A stretch of 11,405 bases of DNA. Source: an uncultured Lachnospiraceae bacterium. Lineage in GTDB: Bacteria; Bacillota; Clostridia; Lachnospirales; Lachnospiraceae. Location: the NCBI GenBank assembly GCA_902803625.1, contig CADCQV010000008.1, positions 1 to 11,405 on the forward strand. The letters are read 5' to 3'. A program made the position numbers and the translations under genes. The stretch's first letter is position 1. Every line of letters starts with the position of its first letter. The notes under the pieces are model-generated. The model was not told the DNA's origin, made no database searches, and saw nothing but the letters and a program-made list of their open reading frames with translations. Below are positions 7,558-11,405 of this stretch, piece after piece.

Positions 7558-8247
7558 TTAACGAGTCACTTTCAAAGATTTCAAATATAGTTTCCGTTCC
7601 TCTGTGATCCTTCTACTCTCCACACTCTTCTGAATGGCTTTGTTGTGTGTCCAGTCATCAAGCCTTTTCTGTTCTATATATGGGAGTACGCTTTCATATT
7701 GCCTGGACAGAGCAGTAGCAAAGTACCATGCGATCATCATATTGACGTAATACTCTTCTGACCTGAGTTTAGCTACCATTTCCGGATACTTCGGGTCATA
7801 ATCCTCATCCAGAAAATGCTCCATAAGCATCCCCACCCCGAATCTCACAGTATAAGTCCTTTCGGATTTGATCCACTCTTTTATATGTGTAAGAAGCACA
7901 TCTTTGTGCTTCTTGAATATCTTCGGAGACATCTGATCACACGTAGCCCAGTTATCCACATAAGGTAGAAACCTCTGAAGCTCCTCCATACATTCTTTCA
8001 GGTCTTTTATCCCGGAGATGATGAAAGCCTGCAGCTGGTTTTCTTCAAAATACTGATGCGGCAGCTCTTCCAGAAAGCCCTTATAATTTCCGGCTTTCAG
8101 AATATCCTTTGCCATAGTCTTTAGCTCCGGAGTCCTCACTCCAATGATCGACCCGGGGCTTATGCCCGGGATTATCTTTATCTGCATATCACGGTATTTC
8201 AGATCCTGAAGGCTATACAATTCCTTATGCAAATCCGTTTTATTCAT
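7558..8247 (-). CDS. DNA alkylation repair protein, AlkD-like HEAT-repeat glycosylase
   Basis: A 229-residue all-helical protein of the DNA alkylation repair (AlkD/AlkC) family, which removes positively charged alkylated bases such as 3- and 7-alkylpurines without base flipping. The usual length is about 220-240, so it is complete. Residues that appear to correspond to the DNA-lesion cleft of Bacillus cereus AlkD are present: Trp100 and Asp104 in the WATCD stretch, Arg135 in TVRFG and Trp174 in AWYFA. The spacings Trp-Asp (4) and Arg-Trp (39) agree with AlkD. The family-typical HNKAIQKS and SRRI lie near the C-terminus. The ATG has AGAGGTGA about 7 bases upstream. By eye the gene is richer in A+T than the flanking kinases and lies next to gene debris, so it may belong to an acquired segment. 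No terminator or clear promoter was found. Confidence 0.88.
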   Translation of the reverse strand: MNKTDLHKELYSLQDLKYRDMQIKIIPGISPGSIIGVRTPELKTMAKDILKAGNYKGFLEELPHQYFEENQLQAFIISGIKDLKECMEELQRFLPYVDNWATCDQMSPKIFKKHKDVLLTHIKEWIKSERTYTVRFGVGMLMEHFLDEDYDPKYPEMVAKLRSEEYYVNMMIAWYFATALSRQYESVLPYIEQKRLDDWTHNKAIQKSVESRRITEERKLYLKSLKVTR

Positions 8248-8313
8248 GTTCTGTCACCTCTGTATTTTTCCCCGCATCAGCGCTGTCTTTGATCCGATAG
8301 TAATCCTCCATCT

Positions 8314-8475
8314 TCACATTTTATTGCATATAGGAGTCAGCTTTTCGCCTGCCCGTCTTATGAAATCTTCTGATGCATCATCTGCTGTCCATATCCAAAC
8401 CGGGAACAGATGTCCTGTAAATCAAAGGATCAGCCGCTCATGGTCGGACAGCAGCAGTTTACATTCTCCACTCAT
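8314..8475 (-). pseudogene. Acetyltransferase-like (GNAT?) fragment with in-frame stop
   Basis: One continuous minus-strand frame reads MSGECKLLLSDHERLIL from 8475, then a TGA at 8424-8422, then FTGHLFPVWIWTADDASEDF before another TGA at 8316-8314. The combination DHERLI followed by FPVWIWT-DDAS resembles the N-terminal region of some Firmicutes GNAT-family acetyltransferases. This is recalled similarity, not a search result. With an internal stop and no catalytic acetyl-CoA-binding part following, it would be non-functional. Confidence 0.35.
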
Positions 8476-8482
8476 GATCTGC

Positions 8483-8605
8483 TTAAAAACGAATAATTTC
8501 AACTGTTCGTGTCTTTATCGTTCTTTCTGATTTCCCAATGATACCAGCCAATTCTTTCTGCGTAATCGAAGGATTATTTAGTATTGCACTTTGTTCCTTG
8601 TAATC
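8483..8605 (-). pseudogene. Winged helix-turn-helix fragment
   Basis: A minus-strand frame ending in TAA (8485-8483) encodes NNPSITQKELAGIIGKSERT and continues TIKTRTVEIIRF. This is a clear helix-turn-helix of the winged type found at the C-terminus of Fic-domain or AlbA_2/ATP-binding proteins. No start codon with a ribosome binding site precedes it, and the frame is closed by a stop about 10 codons further upstream. It ends abruptly where the wing should follow. It could be the tail of the same broken gene as the Fic-like piece next to it, joined by an internal deletion and a frameshift, or come from an unrelated gene. Confidence 0.5.
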
Positions 8606-8706
8606 CACATGGATAAATCTATTCTGCCTTCAATATGCTCTTTGGCCGTTTCCAACAAATACTCGGAGGTTTTTAACCCGTCAACATCCTGAAGACCAAT
8701 AGCCGT
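8578..8706 (-). pseudogene. Fic-family protein N-terminal fragment
   Basis: The minus-strand frame reads TAIGLQDVDGLKTSEYLLET (from 8706), then AKEHIEGRIDLS, before losing similarity and stopping at 8578. The pattern AIGLQ-VDGL--S-YL---A---IEG-I is the N-terminal segment of a group of Fic/DOC-type proteins common in Firmicutes. The catalytic Fic core (HxFx(D/E)GNGR) is absent, so this is a remnant. Its frame overlaps and differs from that of the recombinase fragment upstream. The similarity is recalled, not computed. Confidence 0.55.
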
Positions 8707-8830
8707 CTTCCTGTCTTTCAGGGTACAACTCAATCTCGTCAATGAACTCTCTCATAAATCTCTTCTTTTCGAGATCGGTCATATTAAAGTACATTCTATC
8801 AAAACTCAGGAGAACTTTATTCCCGTGGTT
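8681..8830 (-). pseudogene. C-terminal fragment of a large serine recombinase
   Basis: The minus-strand frame reads KVLLSFDRMYFNMTDLEKKR, then FMREFIDEIELYPERQEDG, before a TGA at 8683-8681. This is the familiar region near the C-terminus of large serine site-specific recombinases of Firmicutes integrative elements (FD-xY--MT---KK-FM--FI--IE-YPE---DG). The catalytic resolvase domain, zinc ribbon and coiled coil are missing, as is the usual ending with a FPVxY-like stretch. The fragment begins essentially at the stop codon of the response regulator, so the join probably marks an insertion or deletion endpoint. Confidence 0.65.
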
Positions 8831-8834
8831 TCGG

Positions 8835-9581
8835 CTAACAGTATTTTTCAATCGCCTGTAGCAGTTTGTCCTGTACTGGCGGCTTCAAAAGATACCCCTG
8901 CGGATGAAGCGCCAATACTTTCTCGATGTGCTCCCTGTCATTTACACTCGTTAAGAATATCACAGGTATGTCCGCAAGGTCCTCATCCGCACGGATCATT
9001 TCAAGCGTCTGTCTTCCATCACAGACCGGCATCTCATAGTCTAAAAGTATCAGATCCGGTCTCAGCTTGCCGATGCTTGTCATCGCCTTCATACCTGATG
9101 GTGCAACCTGTACCTCATACTTTTCTTCAAGCATTCCTTTGATAGTCCGCAGGGTCGGTCCATTGTCATCAACCACCAATATCCGTTTTTTCTCACTCTC
9201 CGTTGCCCCGGCTTCGTCGAGTGATATATCAAGTCTTCTGCATATCGCCTCATATACTGCAGAATGTTCCACGGGACGCAGAATGTTCTCAAACTGCCCG
9301 CCTTCGTAAAATCTCAGGAATCGATCCCTCTCTTCCTTAATTCCTATTGTCAGTACGGGAATATTCGGATATTCATTCTGAAGCTTTAGAAAGATTGCTT
9401 CATGTCCGTCATACATACCTACCAGACTGACAATGATAAGATCCGGCTCTGCCACTCGGATCAGCCCTGATAAGACCGACACATCATCCGTACCCACCTG
9501 AACCTTAAAATCTTTTGAAAGATACTGGTTCAGTTCCCTTAAAATTTCATTCATTTTCCCGATAAGAAGCAGATTCTTCAT
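8835..9581 (-). CDS. Response regulator: pseudo-receiver plus receiver, no output domain
   Basis: A 248-residue cytosolic protein with two CheY-like folds. The first (about 1-120) is degenerate: the acidic pocket is replaced (LLIGKMNE), the phospho-Asp position reads Ser52 in DLIIVSLVG, and the usual Lys before Pro is Arg102. The second (about 131-248) is intact, with Asp138/Asp139, phospho-Asp181 in LLDYEMP, Thr211 and Lys233-Pro. No DNA-binding, GGDEF or other output domain follows. It overlaps the stop of the upstream hybrid kinase by four bases (ATGA), so the two are translationally coupled and the kinase's HPt is its likely phosphodonor. The pseudo-receiver probably serves interaction rather than phosphotransfer (inference). 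The gene ends at the decayed recombinase fragment, and loss of a former C-terminal region cannot be excluded, although the receiver itself is complete. Confidence 0.9.
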   Translation of the reverse strand: MKNLLLIGKMNEILRELNQYLSKDFKVQVGTDDVSVLSGLIRVAEPDLIIVSLVGMYDGHEAIFLKLQNEYPNIPVLTIGIKEERDRFLRFYEGGQFENILRPVEHSAVYEAICRRLDISLDEAGATESEKKRILVVDDNGPTLRTIKGMLEEKYEVQVAPSGMKAMTSIGKLRPDLILLDYEMPVCDGRQTLEMIRADEDLADIPVIFLTSVNDREHIEKVLALHPQGYLLKPPVQDKLLQAIEKYC

Positions 9582-11405
9582 TCGCTCATCTCCTCCATGC
9601 GTTTCTTAATATACTCGATCGTTTTCAGTGTCCCTTCATCATCTACTGCCGCGATATATGCCGACAGGTCGGCAAATTCTTCCTTTATTTCCCGAGGGCA
9701 CGCATAACCCTCCAGACGTTTCATGGCTTCATCCGCCCGATCCAGATCAAAATCATCCATTGCAAGAGCGATCATGTTAAGAAGTGCCGTAACCTCCTGC
9801 GAATCGAATACCTTATTTTCGATATTCGCATCATCCTGCATATCAATAGCCTCCGCTATCTTATCACGATATCCGCGCCATGTGTGGACAAAATCCCCAT
9901 GCAGATGCCGGATCATCTCTGTGTCTTTCCCGGCGGCAGCATTTTCAAGTATCTTTGCCATCCCGGCAAGGGGAACAATGCCGATGGTAGCGGCATTCCC
10001 CTTCATGCCGTGCACAAGGATATGATAATCATCGACCGCTTTATCCTCCGGAAGTCTTTCATACATCTCATCCAGCCTGTCTGCATGAAGCTCTATCACC
10101 TGATAAAAATCCTTAATAGAAGAAAGAAGCAGTGCCTTATCGGGTACATGAAGGAGCGCATACTCTTCATCAAAGCCATCAATCACCGGTAAATCCACCT
10201 CTTGATCCTCCCCAAGTTGTGGAAGAATACTCTCCTCGGATGTCTCGGATATCTTATCCTGCGGAAGATATTTTAACAATGCCTGCTTTAGGGATGCAAA
10301 GCTTACAGGCTTGGTCAGATAGTCCGTGAATCCGTACCCTATATATTCCTCCTTTGCACCACTCACGGCGTTTGCAGTAAGCGCTATAACAGGCATATCC
10401 GATATGATTCCCTCCTTCATTCGCCGTAAGGTTTCTACGCCGTCCATCTCCGGCATTCTGTGGTCAAGGAAGATCAGGTCGTAATGGTTCCGCTCCGCAA
10501 GCTCAATGCACTTCGCCCCGCTGTCAGCTGTGTCTATCTGCATCCCGATAGGCTTTAGTAAGCCCGTGAGAACGGTCAGATTCATCGGCATATCATCGAC
10601 CGCAAGTATCCTAACTTCAGGAGCCGAAAATGAAGTTCCCGAAGTCCTGTTCTGCTTCACGCTCTCTTTCCATTTCGCTTCATAATCGCCTATAGGCTCC
10701 CATGAAACAACCTTCTGCTCTATCTCAAACGAAAAATCAGAACCCACGCCATATACGCTTGAAACATCAAGCTTGCTCCCCATCATGTCAAGAAGTCTCG
10801 TCGTAATGCTCATGCCAAGCCCTGTTCCTTCAACATTGCGGTTTCTCTTTTCCTCAATCCTCTCAAAAGCAGAAAAAAGCTTCCCTAAATCCTCTTCCTT
10901 GATTCCGATCCCGGTATCTTTTACGGATACCCGCAGGATTATCCTATCATTGCCTGCCTCTTTACCGGATACAGATAAAGTGACGCTCCCTCTCTCCGTA
11001 TATTTCACGGCGTTCGTCAGTATATTGGTAATGATCTGCTTGATTCTTATCTCATCACCGTATAAGACAGCTGGGATACCCGCATCGACATTCGTATGAA
11101 GTTCAAGCCCCTTCTTTTCAGCGCGAAGTGAAATCATTGTCACAAGATCGTGTATGGTCGAAGCAAGGTCATACTCTGCCGGAATGATTTCCATTTTCCC
11201 GGCTTCAATCTTAGAAAAATCAAGGACATCATTGATAAGATTAAGGAGTGTATTGCCCGCAACGCGGATATTTTCCGCATATTCATAGGTCTGTTCTTCC
11301 TTTGTGTCACGCAGGATCATCTCATCCATGCCAAGCACAGCATTGATGGGAGTTCGTATCTCGTGTGACATACTTGACAGAAACGCAGACTTTGCTTCAC
11401 TGCCG
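9578..11405 (-). CDS. Hybrid histidine kinase with receiver and HPt domains, N-terminus outside window
   Basis: The C-terminal 608 residues of a hybrid kinase; the sensor region lies beyond base 11405, since the frame continues open above the Met at 11371 (AFLSSMSHEIRTP). Counting from that Met: HisKA with phospho-acceptor His3; HATPase with N-box Asn120, DTGIG (152-156) and GTGLG (182-186); receiver about 253-367 with Asp259/Asp260, phospho-Asp303 and Lys354; HPt with HGMKGNA and phospho-acceptor His454. A helical tail (about 521-597) follows the HPt. All steps of a His-Asp-His relay are therefore present in one chain, with the overlapping downstream regulator as the obvious final acceptor. 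All catalytic motifs look intact. The signal sensed cannot be inferred. Confidence 0.93.
   Translation of the reverse strand, partial: GSEAKSAFLSSMSHEIRTPINAVLGMDEMILRDTKEEQTYEYAENIRVAGNTLLNLINDVLDFSKIEAGKMEIIPAEYDLASTIHDLVTMISLRAEKKGLELHTNVDAGIPAVLYGDEIRIKQIITNILTNAVKYTERGSVTLSVSGKEAGNDRIILRVSVKDTGIGIKEEDLGKLFSAFERIEEKRNRNVEGTGLGMSITTRLLDMMGSKLDVSSVYGVGSDFSFEIEQKVVSWEPIGDYEAKWKESVKQNRTSGTSFSAPEVRILAVDDMPMNLTVLTGLLKPIGMQIDTADSGAKCIELAERNHYDLIFLDHRMPEMDGVETLRRMKEGIISDMPVIALTANAVSGAKEEYIGYGFTDYLTKPVSFASLKQALLKYLPQDKISETSEESILPQLGEDQEVDLPVIDGFDEEYALLHVPDKALLLSSIKDFYQVIELHADRLDEMYERLPEDKAVDDYHILVHGMKGNAATIGIVPLAGMAKILENAAAGKDTEMIRHLHGDFVHTWRGYRDKIAEAIDMQDDANIENKVFDSQEVTALLNMIALAMDDFDLDRADEAMKRLEGYACPREIKEEFADLSAYIAAVDDEGTLKTIEYIKKRMEEMSE

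Larger units (their letters stand above)
8248..8834. other. Gene-free interval holding decayed gene fragments
   Basis: This 587-base stretch separates the AlkD-like gene from the response regulator. No intact gene is visible on either strand. On the minus strand four recognisable protein fragments follow one another in changing frames, described separately: serine recombinase tail, Fic-type N-terminus, winged-helix piece and an acetyltransferase-like piece. A further short open frame on the minus strand (about 8240-8312, reading MEDYYRIKDSADAG) overlaps the start of the AlkD-like gene and is not recognised. The base composition looks A+T-richer than the kinase genes. No clear inverted or direct repeats marking the ends of an element were found. 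Confidence 0.6.

Noticed and set aside
8246..8530. A 94-codon plus-strand frame in the gene-free interval.
   Set aside because: It has no recognisable motif, while the minus strand of the same interval shows several family-like fragments; it is probably accidental.

Overview
The window looks like a chromosomal segment of a Clostridia member, most likely Lachnospiraceae (Butyrivibrio/Roseburia-type gut or rumen bacteria). This is judged by protein style only: a family 1 solute-binding lipoprotein, multi-receiver hybrid histidine kinases, AAGGAG-type ribosome binding sites and a moderate G+C content. No rRNA, tRNA or CRISPR array is visible. Most genes lie on the minus strand; one large gene is on the plus strand.

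Left part (1-2686): a truncated Gfo/Idh/MocA-family oxidoreductase (minus) and a CASTOR/POLLUX-like ion channel with two RCK-type cytosolic units (plus) diverge from a 250-bp intergenic region. That region carries two back-to-back predicted sigma-A promoters whose -35 boxes are 3 bp apart.

Middle part (2694-7461): read from right to left, a good predicted promoter (7433-7461) precedes a membrane hybrid histidine kinase with an extracytoplasmic sensor and two receivers. After it come a solute-binding lipoprotein with no permease genes, a stand-alone cyclic-nucleotide-binding-fold protein with no DNA-binding domain and a degenerate phosphate-binding cassette, and an 80-residue tail fragment of a methyl-accepting chemotaxis protein. 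Short gaps suggest one sensory operon. This is the best candidate here for an unusual system: a binding protein that may feed a kinase rather than a transporter.

Right part (7558-11405): an AlkD-like DNA alkylation repair gene sits beside a 587-bp stretch (8248-8834) without an intact gene. That stretch holds recognisable scraps of a serine recombinase, a Fic-family protein, a winged-helix domain and possibly an acetyltransferase, so it reads as a decayed mobile-element insertion. It is followed by a second signalling pair, overlapping by 4 bp: a hybrid kinase with HisKA, ATPase, receiver and HPt domains (5' end outside the window) and an output-less response regulator made of a pseudo-receiver plus a canonical receiver. 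The HPt of this second kinase could complete a phosphorelay with its partner regulator, and possibly with the first kinase, which has no HPt of its own.
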